Shown here one piece after another: positions 1 through 6,141 of a DNA stretch of 28,585 bases. A program made the translations under genes and the position numbers. How positions within the stretch are numbered: the stretch's first letter is position 1; each line of letters opens with the position of its first letter. Below the pieces are notes generated by a model, which saw only the letters and a list, made by a program, of their open reading frames with translations, ran no database searches and had not been told where the DNA came from. Origin of the DNA: Candidatus Borrarchaeota archaeon (GTDB lineage: Archaea > Asgardarchaeota > Sifarchaeia > Borrarchaeales > Borrarchaeaceae); assembly GCA_016840645.1 (NCBI GenBank), contig JAEORY010000005.1:1-28585 (forward strand), in the 5' to 3' direction.

Positions 1-120
1 TATCCAAAACATGTTGGACAAACAATCACAATTTCTCCAAATCATTTAATGTTCACAGAACATGCGTATGTACAGATTGTTGGTATCTCTTCTATTTACA
101 ATGCTCAAGAGGCAATTTAA
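1..120 (+). CDS. C-terminal fragment of an unidentified protein
   Basis: The frame is open from the first base of the window to a TAA at 118-120, giving 39 residues that end in SSIYNAQEAI. The start lies outside the window. Composition is that of a normal folded protein (mixed hydrophobic and polar, no low complexity), unlike the short frames that follow. It is followed by about 2 kb with little convincing coding sequence, so it may be the last gene of the preceding operon. No family is recognisable from this fragment. Confidence 0.6.
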   Translation, partial: YPKHVGQTITISPNHLMFTEHAYVQIVGISSIYNAQEAI

Positions 121-139
121 GTAAATGTAGGAGCTTTAA

Positions 140-301
140 ATGAAAATAATTCAAAAAATAATATGTAAAGAATACAGAAAACCTTATATTTCACAAAGCC
201 ATAAGTCACAATCAAAAAGAAATGTCAGAGAATCTATGTCTTTCAAAGAAAAAATAGATCAATCTATATGCTGGACATTATGGCTAAACCAAAACTTTTA
301 A
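140..301 (+). CDS. possible small basic peptide (53 aa)
   Basis: An ATG at 140 follows an AGGAG motif (129-133) at a good distance and runs 53 codons to TAA. The product is rich in Lys, Ser, Gln and Arg and contains SICW near its end. Two further short frames (about 318-503 and 644-826) look like relatives at the DNA level: both begin ATGAAA, then an ACAAGAA-like stretch, GCAATA and ATGTCAAA. Neither has a ribosome-binding site. The set may be decayed copies of one tiny gene, or an AT-rich spacer. No function can be assigned. Confidence 0.3.
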   Translation: MKIIQKIICKEYRKPYISQSHKSQSKRNVRESMSFKEKIDQSICWTLWLNQNF

Positions 302-511
302 CAAAATTTTCGCAAAAATGAAACTAACAAGAAAAAAAGCAATACCTATGTCAAAAACAACAATCTCTATCTATACAAGAATGTCCAACAGAAAAAAAGA
401 AAAATCACAAAGCTTCAACATGAAACTATGTTGCAGCTATATGAACTATAATACTATATCTATGTCAATTTGCTGGGAAAATTATATATGGTTCAGTATG
501 TAACTATTATG

Positions 512-627
512 AGGAATTTAAGCACCAAATTACGATAGGAATTTAAGCACCAAATTACGATAGGAATTTAAGCACCAAATTACGATAGGAATTTAAGCAC
601 CAAATTACGATAGGAATTTAAGCACCA
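512..627 (+). repeat. 25-bp tandem repeat, 4 complete copies plus a partial one
   Basis: Copies at 512-536, 537-561, 562-586 and 587-611 are identical and a fifth stops after 15-16 bases (612-627). The unit starts AGGAATTTAAGCACC and ends AAATTACGAT. It contains the inverted repeat AATTT/AAATT around AAGCACC. A further degenerate AGCACCAAATTA follows at 632-643. The arrangement is iteron-like (possible replication, partition or packaging protein binding). There are no spacers, so it is not a CRISPR array. Confidence 0.9.
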
Positions 628-826
628 TTTTTAGCACCAAATTATGAAAACTATAACAAGAACAGCAATATCAATGTCAAAGTTGAATGGTCTTAATAGT
701 TTAACAAACCATAATTTTAAGAGATCTAAAAACTCAATGATGATCAGTTTCTCAGTTATAGACCGGAGATTTTATAGAAAAAGATCAAAAATTACAAGTA
801 ACGGTATCTTCGATTCGACGTATTAA

Positions 827-1181
827 CAATGGCACATACATGTTAGATACAGCAGGAAAATAAGTAGAAGAATGAGAAGAATAAGCAGAAATAGAGAGAC
901 TCCATAGCACCAATTTATACTAAAGTATTGTGTCTGATAACATTTAACGCTCTTTTAATAAGATTTTGTAATGAACTTTTTATCATTTCTTTCGGCCTTT
1001 TTTATCATTGTCTTTTCGGCCTCCCACACTTCTATTTATTTTATCCCAAAATTCAGTATTATCTCACTTAATTTTGTCACTTATAGCAAAGCACCGAAAT
1101 TCGGGTGAATAATATCTTTCCCGATTAATTGAAACTACTATATTTGTAGCACTCGATAGTTTTTCGGGTCGTCTAAAAATT
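827..1181 (+). other. non-coding AT-rich stretch with small hairpins
   Basis: No convincing gene was found on either strand. Small inverted repeats are present: CACCGAAATTCGGGTG (about 1092-1107), CTAC/GTAG around 1135-1150, and CGGG/CCCG around 1165-1185. The phrase TTTCGGCCT occurs twice (about 990 and 1014). A CCCG at 1120-1123 resembles the phage promoter -35 element but lacks a matching -10. Confidence 0.4.
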
Positions 1182-1207
1182 CCCGATTTTATAATAAAAA
1201 AATAATT
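1182..1207 (+). promoter_or_regulatory. possible CCCG-N16-ATAATT phage promoter
   Basis: CCCG at 1182-1185, then 16 nt and ATAATT at 1202-1207. It follows the spacing of the window-wide motif, but the surroundings are so AT-rich that the -10 match could be chance. Confidence 0.35.
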
Positions 1208-1212
1208 ATTAA

Positions 1213-1241
1213 TTGTTTTGTGTTTTAATAATTGTTATAAT
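1213..1241 (+). promoter_or_regulatory. sigma70-type promoter with extended -10
   Basis: TTGTTT (1213-1218), a 17-nt spacer, then TATAAT (1236-1241) preceded by TGT, an extended -10 (TGnTATAAT). Expected start near 1248. It reads towards the heptamer repeat and the small RNA at 1398-1500. The same TTGTTATAAT core recurs at 1386 and 5740. Confidence 0.7.
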
Positions 1242-1290
1242 GATGCTCTATGGTTCCTTGGATGTTGTTTTTTGTTTCTAATTCGTTATG

Positions 1291-1325
1291 TTGTAGGTTG
1301 TAGGTTGTAGGTTGTAGGTTGTAGG
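1291..1325 (+). repeat. heptamer tandem repeat TTGTAGG x5
   Basis: Five perfect head-to-tail copies of TTGTAGG at 1291-1325, downstream of the 1213-1241 promoter and upstream of a second promoter. This may be a slippage-prone simple repeat in a leader RNA, or a binding-site array. Nothing shows that it is translated. Confidence 0.9.
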
Positions 1326-1397
1326 AAGGGTGAAGGCAGTAAGAAGAAATTTTTACTGTCTTCTTTTTTGTGTTAATATTTTTGTTATAATACAGTT

Positions 1398-1500
1398 GTT
1401 GCGGCAGAGACTTATATTTTTAGTAACTTTTTTATATCTTACTATCTGGTTGCTAAACAAACGCTTACACGTTATCCTACAGGTCTCTGCCGCGTTTTTT
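1398..1500 (+). ncRNA. small RNA closed by an 11-bp stem with built-in terminator
   Basis: An extended -10 TGTTATAAT (TATAAT 1386-1391) predicts a start at about 1398. The RNA then opens at once with GCGGCAGAGAC (1401-1411), which pairs perfectly with GTCTCTGCCGC (1483-1493), followed by G and six T (1495-1500). Promoter, closing stem and T-run delimit a ~100-nt transcript with an AT-rich internal loop of about 70 nt. The GC-rich stem stands out in this AT-rich region. A 75-codon frame across it depends on a GTG start and is taken as chance. Function unknown. Confidence 0.65.
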
Positions 1501-1623
1501 ATTAACTGGATACTGGTGTATTTTAGAAATGCTACAATAATTGGGAATTTTTTGTAAACTTGTCACTTACCTAGGCAAGCCCACGAGGTTTCCTTAACAA
1601 AAAGGCATCTAATGACTATATTT

Positions 1624-1686
1624 TCGAGAACAAATATTGTTATAAATGATTACAAGACATCATATTGTTGGGATATAGGTTCTCGT
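1624..1686 (+). other. inverted repeat CGAGAAC/GTTCTCG
   Basis: CGAGAAC near 1624 and GTTCTCG near 1679 are perfect inverted repeats around a ~48-nt AT-rich loop containing CATATTGTTGG. That phrase recurs near 1878. It could be part of a structured RNA; no promoter or terminator is evident. Confidence 0.35.
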
Positions 1687-1724
1687 ATTTGTTATTGTTG
1701 TAGTAGGAGTATTTTTTCATCCTA

Positions 1725-1792
1725 TTGTTTTGATATACAGAGATGGTATTCATTTAATTTGTTTTGATATACAGAGATGGTATTCATTTAAT
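1725..1792 (+). repeat. 34-bp direct tandem repeat x2
   Basis: TTGTTTTGATATACAGAGAT plus the following 14 bases occur at 1725-1758 and again immediately at 1759-1792. The region from about 1560 to 2108 contains no convincing gene. Confidence 0.85.
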
Positions 1793-2108
1793 TCTTTTAT
1801 TCATATGAGTATGTTTAGGCTTTAAAACTTATGAATTTATTTAAAAGGGTAGAATGTTCTGCACATAGTTGTAAGGTCTCATATTGTTGGCAATCAAACC
1901 GTTGTTTATCTCGTTCCAGACTTGATGTCATTTTATCAGCATCTCCTGGTCATCGTTGTTGGTGTTCATCTTTTAAAAATTCGTATATATACTGCTTAGC
2001 CTTCTTTTATTTCTAAACCATAGTTTGTCACATATAATGATAAGATCGTTGGATCTGGGGCATTTGTGGGGGATTTAGGGGTATTCTGTTAGTTTTCTTT
2101 GAAGGTTT

Positions 2109-2134
2109 CCCGATTCTTTTCTCGGTTTATAATG
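2109..2134 (+). promoter_or_regulatory. phage promoter CCCG-N16-ATAATG
   Basis: CCCG at 2109-2112 and ATAATG at 2129-2134, 16 nt apart. It lies directly upstream of the small membrane-protein genes beginning at 2142. Confidence 0.8.
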
Positions 2135-2141
2135 GTGGTTG

Positions 2142-2267
2142 ATGAAAGTTTTGATAAAACTTGTTTTTATTTTGATTAGTATAGTAACTGATATTTTATT
2201 TAGTTGTTATGCTTTAGTTATTGAGTTTTATAGTTCAATAAAGGATATTTTTTTGCGGAAAAATTAA
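2142..2267 (+). CDS. small single-span membrane protein (41 aa)
   Basis: ATG at 2142 to TAA at 2265-2267. The product begins MKVLIKLVFILISIVTDILF, a strong hydrophobic helix with a Lys-containing N-terminus, and ends in a basic tail (FLRKN). ATG 2142 is only about 8 nt after the -10 at 2129-2134, so from this promoter the message would be nearly leaderless. Alternatively TTG 2151 is the start and GATGAAAG at 2141-2148 is the usual leader motif. The gene was found by reading the frame; no family recognised. Confidence 0.55.
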   Translation: MKVLIKLVFILISIVTDILFSCYALVIEFYSSIKDIFLRKN

Positions 2268-2282
2268 TTAAGGTGTAGGAAA

Positions 2283-2510
2283 ATGGATGTAGTGTGGCCG
2301 GATTCATTTAGATATCCAAATTACAAGTATGACATTAGAGATAGACTTAAGGCTCGATGTAAGATTTTGAAAGACATGAATATTGCAGAAGGGAACAGGT
2401 TATTGAAGCATAGTCCTCCAATTAATTATGCTCATGGTTTAAGTGTTTGTTTAAACGCATTAACTGACATTTTATTGTTAGATACTCAAGATATTACTAA
2501 GGATGACTAA
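2283..2510 (+). CDS. hypothetical protein (75 aa)
   Basis: Follows the 2142 gene by 15 nt and is preceded by a weak purine-rich site (AAGGTGTAGGAAA). The product starts MDVVWPDSFRYPNYKYDIRD, is soluble and mixed-charge, and ends with acidic KDD. No motif is recognised. It is probably co-transcribed from the 2109 promoter. Confidence 0.7.
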   Translation: MDVVWPDSFRYPNYKYDIRDRLKARCKILKDMNIAEGNRLLKHSPPINYAHGLSVCLNALTDILLLDTQDITKDD

Positions 2511-2514
2511 AAAC

Positions 2515-2790
2515 TTTTTACCCGTGTCAAAAATAGTTTTAAGGAGACAAAAAAGATGAAAAATGTATTTTTAATTTTGTGGGGAGCGTTTATAGCAAGC
2601 GGCTGGTGGGGTTTTGGTCTCTTCAGATATCATGAAGTTGAGGCTGATCTTATCCCAGCTTGGTTTCTTTTTCTCTTTATACCAGTCATAATTGCTAGTC
2701 TTGTGGCGTTAGTCTTTATTATACTTGAGTTTATAGTCGCTTGTCATAAGAATTGGAATGAATGAAAACTGTTTTTGACACGGGCAAAAA
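2515..2790 (+). repeat. 26-nt inverted repeats flanking a membrane-protein gene
   Basis: The left arm (2515-2540) and right arm (2765-2790) are inverted copies, 24 of 26 positions matching, with core GACACGGG / CCCGTGTC. The left arm ends just before the AAGGAG ribosome-binding site of the 2556 gene, and the right arm begins at its stop codon. The repeats bracket exactly one gene. In RNA they would form a long stem closing the gene into a loop. No target-site duplication is evident. Confidence 0.85.
2556..2765 (+). CDS. two-helix membrane protein, paralogue of the 3152 gene
   Basis: 69 residues with an AAGGAG ribosome-binding site. The N-terminal helix contains ILWGAFIASGWWGFGLFRY; a second helix (about residues 37-62) is followed by a polar CHKNWNE tail. 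The gene at 3152 encodes the same plan (LWGALIASGWW ... IEKCWND), so the two are paralogues separated by an unrelated membrane gene. Conserved ASGWW and the final W-N-(E/D) suggest a real family, probably inner membrane; function unknown. Confidence 0.75.
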   Translation: MKNVFLILWGAFIASGWWGFGLFRYHEVEADLIPAWFLFLFIPVIIASLVALVFIILEFIVACHKNWNE

Positions 2791-2824
2791 GTTTTTTGAA
2801 CCGTACTGAAGTCAAGAGAAGGTG

Positions 2825-2861
2825 AATTTTAAATAAAACTATAAGTTTTATTTAAAATTTT
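2825..2861 (+). terminator. AT-rich 16-bp hairpin, possible bidirectional terminator
   Basis: AATTTTAAATAAAACT (2825-2840) and AGTTTTATTTAAAATT (2844-2859) are perfect inverted repeats around a 3-nt loop, with T-rich flanks. The stem is long but all A/T except one C-G pair, so terminator strength is uncertain. Confidence 0.5.
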
Positions 2862-2907
2862 GGATAATGATTCCTTTAAGAAAATAATAATTTTTGAGGA
2901 GACAAGG

Positions 2908-3117
2908 ATGTATATATTTTTGATATGGTTAATATGTTTGATTGTATCGTATCCTTTGTTTAGGTTATTAGGATTAAGAGATTTTGGTAAGCCTGATGGA
3001 AGATCTAAGATATTCTTTTTATTTCTTTCTATATTTGGTCCTGCATCTCTTGTTGCTATTTTTTTTAATTTTTTTATCGGGAGTAAAAGAGATCAAGAAA
3101 GGATCGTTTTTAAATAA
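2908..3117 (+). CDS. two-helix membrane protein (69 aa)
   Basis: The start is placed at ATG 2908 because GAGGAGACAAGG lies just upstream; the frame extends further only to a TTG. The product begins MYIFLIWLICLIVSYPLFRL (helix 1), then a polar loop with GKPDGRSK, a second hydrophobic stretch (FFLFLSIFGPASLVAIFFNF) and a basic tail. It lies between the two ASGWW paralogues but is unrelated to them. Small phage membrane protein of unknown role. Confidence 0.7.
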   Translation: MYIFLIWLICLIVSYPLFRLLGLRDFGKPDGRSKIFFLFLSIFGPASLVAIFFNFFIGSKRDQERIVFK

Positions 3118-3151
3118 GATAGGCAAATATTTGCCATAAGGAGAAAGAAAG

Positions 3152-3361
3152 ATGAGAAGAGTTATTTTATTTTTATGGGGAGCATTGATAGCTTCAGGTT
3201 GGTGGCTTTTTGGCATTTTAAAGTATTTGAGTCATTTGAATGGAAATTACCCTGGATGGTTTTTCCCTATCTTCGTAATACTTTTTTTTGCTAGTTTAAT
3301 TTCGGCTGTTGTAATCGTTAGAGACATTTGTTGTGCGATTGAAAAATGTTGGAATGATTAA
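3152..3361 (+). CDS. two-helix membrane protein, paralogue of the 2556 gene
   Basis: 69 residues, preceded by AAGGAGAAAG. It matches the 2556 product in length and plan: MRR, LWGALIASGWWLFGILKY, a short extracytoplasmic-type loop (SHLNGNYPGW), a second helix, then a CCAIEKCWND tail. The duplication suggests a small family of membrane effectors. Unlike the 2556 gene it is not bracketed by inverted repeats. Confidence 0.75.
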   Translation: MRRVILFLWGALIASGWWLFGILKYLSHLNGNYPGWFFPIFVILFFASLISAVVIVRDICCAIEKCWND

Positions 3362-3366
3362 TTTCA

Positions 3367-3392
3367 CCCGATTTTTTAGTGAAGTTATAATA
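3367..3392 (+). promoter_or_regulatory. phage promoter CCCG-N16-ATAATA
   Basis: CCCG 3367-3370 and ATAATA 3387-3392. The transcript would carry a ~65-nt leader with a hairpin (ACATCGAAAA 3403-3412 with TTTTGATGT 3416-3424) before the gene at 3462. Confidence 0.85.
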
Positions 3393-3461
3393 GAGATGGA
3401 AGACATCGAAAATGGTTTTGATGTTATATTAAGTAGTCCTAACATCTAAGGAGATATAAAA

Positions 3462-4043
3462 ATGGCTACGAAGACTGTTTCTTATAAGGATGTACGTGTG
3501 GAAGCTGCAAAGCCTTTGGCTGATCGTCAGGCTGTCGTTAAAGGTCGTAATGGGGAGTCTCGTATTCCTCGTCGGTACGACCTGTCACAGAAGAGGGTAA
3601 AGGAACTTCGCAAGACTTCTGATGGGAATTTCCCTAACCCTTACCGAAAGGGTGGAGTTTATCATGGTTTTGTTCAGGCTCTGGCTGAGCTTGGTGCAGA
3701 CAAGGCTCATAACTTTTCTGATGTTAAGAAGGCTATGAAAAAGGTCATGAGCAAGATCGAGCGTGGTGACTCTAATGCTTGGGATCTGTTTGCGAATCGT
3801 GCTCCTCGCCCTGGAGCTTCTAATCCGAAGGATTTGGATGGTCGTATCATACAGACTGCTACGGTTCTTCAGCGTTTGACTGGAGTTCATCCTTACGGTC
3901 TGAAGCTTGCCCAGATGAAGTCTTGCGTTGACATTCTGAAGGGTGATAACGACCAGCCTTTGTACAAGTTGCATACTGGTTTTTCCAAGACTGATCGGGT
4001 CCGTCCGGTTAACGATCTGAAGCGTAGTCGCAAGACTAAGTAA
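3462..4043 (+). CDS. basic hypothetical protein (193 aa), probably highly expressed
   Basis: Strong context: its own promoter (3367), a structured leader, AAGGAGAT before ATG 3462, and a strong terminator after the stop. The product starts MATKTVSYKDVRVEAAKPLA, is rich in Lys and Arg (GRNGESRIPRRYDLSQKRVK) and ends KRSRKTK. Codon choice is more G/C-rich and regular than in neighbouring genes, which fits high expression. A monocistronic, basic protein could be nucleic-acid binding or virion-associated, but no family was recognised. Confidence 0.85.
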   Translation: MATKTVSYKDVRVEAAKPLADRQAVVKGRNGESRIPRRYDLSQKRVKELRKTSDGNFPNPYRKGGVYHGFVQALAELGADKAHNFSDVKKAMKKVMSKIERGDSNAWDLFANRAPRPGASNPKDLDGRIIQTATVLQRLTGVHPYGLKLAQMKSCVDILKGDNDQPLYKLHTGFSKTDRVRPVNDLKRSRKTK

Positions 4044-4064
4044 CGTTTTCTTAGATAGTTAGCT

Positions 4065-4113
4065 CAAATCGATAGAGACATCGGTGTGTTTTCCCGATGT
4101 CTTTTTCGATTTG
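4065..4113 (+). terminator. rho-independent terminator overlapping a promoter
   Basis: AGACATCGG (4076-4084) pairs with CCGATGTCT (4094-4102), followed by a T-run (4102-4106). An outer stem CAAATCGA (4065-4072) / TCGATTTG (4106-4113) extends it. The 3' arm contains the CCCG of the next promoter. Confidence 0.85.
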
Positions 4114-4118
4114 TAATG
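4093..4118 (+). promoter_or_regulatory. phage promoter CCCG-N16-GTAATG embedded in the terminator
   Basis: CCCG 4093-4096 lies in the 3' arm of the 4065-4113 hairpin; GTAATG is at 4113-4118. It drives the RadA-like gene at 4135. Terminator and promoter thus share the same bases. Confidence 0.85.
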
Positions 4119-4134
4119 TTAAGAGAGGAACATT

Positions 4135-5034
4135 ATGACATTAACAAGACTCGATCAAATCAAAAGTTCTACAGTTTATCGTATTAGTACGGGATTTTCC
4201 TATCTTGATCGTGCTTTTGGAGTTACGAACATTAAAGGGATTGATGTATTTGGTATGCCTAGAGGTAGAATAGTATTCGCCAGCGGCGAACCTGGCGTAG
4301 GTAAGACTCGTTTTGGAATATCTGTTGTAAAGCGGATTAATGCTCTTGGTGGTAAAGTTCTTGTATTTCAAGGTGAAGTAAGACCTACGGAGTTCAAACA
4401 ATGGACTGGTACAGATGTAGCAGATGAAACTAATTTTTTTGTTAGCGATGATACAAAAATCGCAAAAATAATTGAATACATAAAACAAGAAAAACCTACA
4501 TTAGTGGTTATAGATTCTGCTAATATGATAGAAGATTATAATAAATCTTCTGAAGTAAGGAAAATACTTGATATTCTCAAGATTACTGTAGCAGAGGTAG
4601 GTTGTGTTTGTTTTATGATAGGACACTTAACAAAAGATGGTAAGATGAAGGGAAACTCTGATGTTCCTCATTTAGTTGATGTTGAGTGTAGTGTTGTTAA
4701 GTTGTCGAAGATTGCAAATATGGCTGGTCTTAGTTTTGTAGAAGCTATGCGAAATAGTAGCACCAAGACAGTTTTTAATAAGGCTGTTAGATGTTTGATT
4801 GATTCTAATCCTGGTATGTTTAGATTTAATGTAGGAAAGAATCGTTATGGTCCTAGTGGTGGATGGTCTGCTTTTCGTCATACAAGTTCAGGTATAGAAT
4901 TTGTAGATAGTCCTTTTGGATATAATTTACCTGTAGTTAATAATATTTTAGACAATATGACTCCTAAAACTGAGACTGATGTTGTTCAAACAGTAGGATT
5001 TTGGGACAAAGTTAATTCGTGGCTTAGTAAATGA
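4135..5034 (+). CDS. RadA/Sms-like RecA-fold ATPase
   Basis: 299 residues. RISTGFSYLDRAFG (residues 16-29) matches the entry segment of the RadA/RecA core. Walker A is GEPGVGKT (51-58), Walker B TLVVIDS (122-128), then GHLTKDG (163-169) and the KNRYG motif (235-239) typical of RadA (KNRFG). The N-terminal zinc finger and C-terminal Lon-like domain of bacterial RadA are absent, so only the ATPase core is present. The family acts in DNA recombination and branch migration. The 5031 gene overlaps by an ATGA, indicating translational coupling. Confidence 0.88.
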   Translation: MTLTRLDQIKSSTVYRISTGFSYLDRAFGVTNIKGIDVFGMPRGRIVFASGEPGVGKTRFGISVVKRINALGGKVLVFQGEVRPTEFKQWTGTDVADETNFFVSDDTKIAKIIEYIKQEKPTLVVIDSANMIEDYNKSSEVRKILDILKITVAEVGCVCFMIGHLTKDGKMKGNSDVPHLVDVECSVVKLSKIANMAGLSFVEAMRNSSTKTVFNKAVRCLIDSNPGMFRFNVGKNRYGPSGGWSAFRHTSSGIEFVDSPFGYNLPVVNNILDNMTPKTETDVVQTVGFWDKVNSWLSK

Positions 5035-5264
5035 GTTTAAAGTTCAAATATTCTGGAGTCAAGGAAGACGGGACTCTAAAGCCTTTAGGTGAAGGTTTTG
5101 ATAGTAAAGGCAAAGCTTTTGTCTCTGCTTCTAGTTCTGCTACGAATTTACGTTGTTTTAGTAATCCCAGTCATTTTGTAAGGATAGTAATACAAGATGA
5201 TAGTGGCAACGTCTTGGAAGAGTATAAAGATCATAAATGGTTAAAATGTGACATTGAGGAGTAA
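5031..5264 (+). CDS. hypothetical protein (77 aa)
   Basis: Starts at the ATGA overlap with the RadA-like gene, so it is co-translated with it. The product starts MSLKFKYSGVKEDGTLKPLG, looks beta-rich, and ends WLKCDIEE. No motif recognised. Confidence 0.7.
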   Translation: MSLKFKYSGVKEDGTLKPLGEGFDSKGKAFVSASSSATNLRCFSNPSHFVRIVIQDDSGNVLEEYKDHKWLKCDIEE

Positions 5265-5286
5265 TCTCCCGTTTCGGAGAAACTTT

Positions 5287-5311
5287 CCCGAAAAATAATC
5301 AAAAAGGTAAT
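5287..5311 (+). promoter_or_regulatory. phage promoter CCCG-N15-GTAATA
   Basis: CCCG 5287-5290 and GTAATA 5306-5311 (spacer 15). A small hairpin, TCTCC/GGAGA, sits just upstream at about 5266-5281. Drives the 5331 gene. Confidence 0.8.
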
Positions 5312-5330
5312 ACATTTGAAAGGATAAAAA

Positions 5331-5567
5331 ATGTTAAATGTAACGATTGAAGATGGATCTAACAAACCTCCTCCGCTTCATATTAGTCTTGAACACAGCA
5401 ATGGACAAGTTTTTGTACAGTCTAGAGAAGCAGAAGCAGGAGGATTGAGAACATTATTTTACATTAATACACAAGGTAAACTAGTTCTTAATTATTTGCC
5501 GGAAGAATTTACAAAGAAATACGGTTTTTGCCGTGATGTTCATGGAAACATAGCAATAGAAAAATAA
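5331..5567 (+). CDS. hypothetical protein (78 aa)
   Basis: GAAAGGATAAAAA precedes ATG 5331, the usual leader in this genome. The product starts MLNVTIEDGSNKPPPLHISL and appears to be a small beta-rich soluble protein. Flanked by its own promoter and the next one, so it is probably monocistronic. No family recognised. Confidence 0.72.
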   Translation: MLNVTIEDGSNKPPPLHISLEHSNGQVFVQSREAEAGGLRTLFYINTQGKLVLNYLPEEFTKKYGFCRDVHGNIAIEK

Positions 5568-5570
5568 TTT

Positions 5571-5596
5571 CCCGAAAAATAAATCAATATGTAATA
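5571..5596 (+). promoter_or_regulatory. phage promoter CCCG-N16-GTAATA
   Basis: CCCG 5571-5574 and GTAATA 5591-5596, followed by GAGATGAAGGAGACA and the tiny gene at 5616. Confidence 0.85.
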
Positions 5597-5615
5597 GAGA
5601 TGAAGGAGACAAATA

Positions 5616-5690
5616 ATGGTAGGACTTATTATACTTTTTATTGTTTTAATCTCTTTTGTTTTTTATAAGAATATCAAATTAAGAGGTTAG
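5616..5690 (+). CDS. 24-residue membrane peptide
   Basis: ATG 5616, with AAGGAGAC at a good distance and its own promoter, runs to TAG 5688-5690. The product is one hydrophobic helix (MVGLIILFIVLISFVFYKNI) with a basic end (KLRG). Promoter, ribosome-binding site and a clean membrane-helix sequence support translation despite the size. Confidence 0.6.
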   Translation: MVGLIILFIVLISFVFYKNIKLRG

Positions 5691-5734
5691 AAGCAAAAGA
5701 TAAAAAAAGAAAAAGTCTTAAATGTGACGAAAAG

Positions 5735-5745
5735 ATTGTTATAAT
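5735..5745 (+). promoter_or_regulatory. extended -10 promoter for the RNA island
   Basis: ATTGTTATAATG with TATAAT at 5740-5745 and TG two bases upstream. No CCCG element and only a weak -35. It matches the promoter-like sites at 1236 and 1386, and precedes the structured RNAs, tRNA-like gene and Y-like RNAs. Confidence 0.6.
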
Positions 5746-5779
5746 GTTGTATCTGAAATAGATTTTTGAAAACTGAATA

Positions 5780-5880
5780 TACGCCTTAGTTTAAATAAAA
5801 CGATATTGTTAGATCGACAATATAATTGAGAAGCGAGTGATGCTAGTTAATCTTGCTATGGTGAAAGACCCTCAGGCGTA
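5780..5880 (+). ncRNA. structured RNA upstream of the first tRNA-like gene
   Basis: TACGCCTTAG (5780-5789) pairs with CTCAGGCGTA (5871-5880), 9 of 10 positions, closing a ~100-nt segment. Inside are a perfect hairpin ATATTGT/ACAATAT (about 5803-5823) and AGCGAG/CTTGCT (about 5832-5857). It lies 3 nt before the tRNA-like gene, so both are probably processed from one transcript. Not recognised as a known RNA. Confidence 0.5.
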
Positions 5881-5883
5881 CCA

Positions 5884-5954
5884 CACGAGGTCGTCTAAGA
5901 ATAGGACACCGCACGTAGAGTGCGGAGATGGAGGTTCAAACCCTTTCCTTGTGA
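5884..5954 (+). tRNA. tRNA-like gene with abnormal anticodon loop
   Basis: A full cloverleaf can be drawn. Acceptor CACGAGG/CCTTGTG (5884-5890 with 5947-5953, one G-U pair). D stem GTCT/GGAC. Anticodon stem CCGCA/TGCGG. T arm GGAGG-TTCAAAC-CCTTT. Discriminator A at 5954; CCA is not encoded. The 7-nt anticodon loop is CGTAGAG, with G instead of the near-invariant U33; the formal anticodon would be UAG (Leu), yet there is no long variable arm. It is therefore either a degenerate tRNA or a tRNA mimic. Y-like RNAs follow immediately. Confidence 0.6.
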
Positions 5955-5960
5955 TTTTTA

Positions 5961-6027
5961 AGTCAATGGTGAAAAATACAGTTACTTCATTATCGAAAAG
6001 ACCACTGTATTTGCCTGTTCCTTGACT
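5961..6027 (+). ncRNA. Y-RNA-like element 1
   Basis: Outer stem AGTCAA-T-GG (5961-5969) with CCTTGACT (6020-6027) and inner stem AATACAG (5975-5981) with CTGTATT (6005-6011). The conserved phrase CAGTTACTTC follows the 5' strand and TTGCCTGTT the 3' strand. Compared with elements 2 and 3 the inner stem is AATACAG/CTGTATT versus AAATCAG/CTGATTT and AAAACAG/CTGTTTT, so pairing is kept by compensatory changes. The layout resembles the Ro-binding end of Y RNAs. It is the shortest copy, with a ~16-nt apical loop, just upstream of the Ro60 gene. Confidence 0.65.
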
Positions 6028-6038
6028 GCAAAATGTAT

Positions 6039-6123
6039 GAGTTTAAGTGGCGAAGAAATCAGTTACTTCACCTATAAATGAACGGGCTTAGCCCATTACT
6101 GATTTTGCTTGTTCCCTTTACTC
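6039..6123 (+). ncRNA. Y-RNA-like element 2
   Basis: GAGT (6039-6042) pairs with ACTC (6120-6123); AAATCAG (6056-6062) with CTGATTT (6099-6105). The 5' strand reads GTGGCGAAGAAATCAGTTAC, close to the Y-RNA Ro-binding pattern as recalled (CGAAGG ... GUUAUC); the 3' strand has TGCTTGTTCCC. The apex is a short GGGC/GCCC hairpin. Second of three tandem elements before the Ro60 gene. Confidence 0.68.
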
Positions 6124-6141
6124 ACCTTTACAACGAAACAC

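Noticed and set aside
512..643. CRISPR array
   Set aside because: The 25-bp units are directly adjacent with no spacers, and no cas gene is present.
1330..1557. 75-codon membrane-like frame
   Set aside because: It needs a GTG start, crosses a promoter and the perfect 11-bp stem of the small RNA, and has no ribosome-binding site.
1831..2016. 61-codon frame
   Set aside because: No ribosome-binding site or promoter, and composition resembles the surrounding non-coding sequence.
5837..6025. 62-codon frame over the first tRNA-like gene
   Set aside because: It runs through a full cloverleaf and Y-like element 1; no ribosome-binding site.
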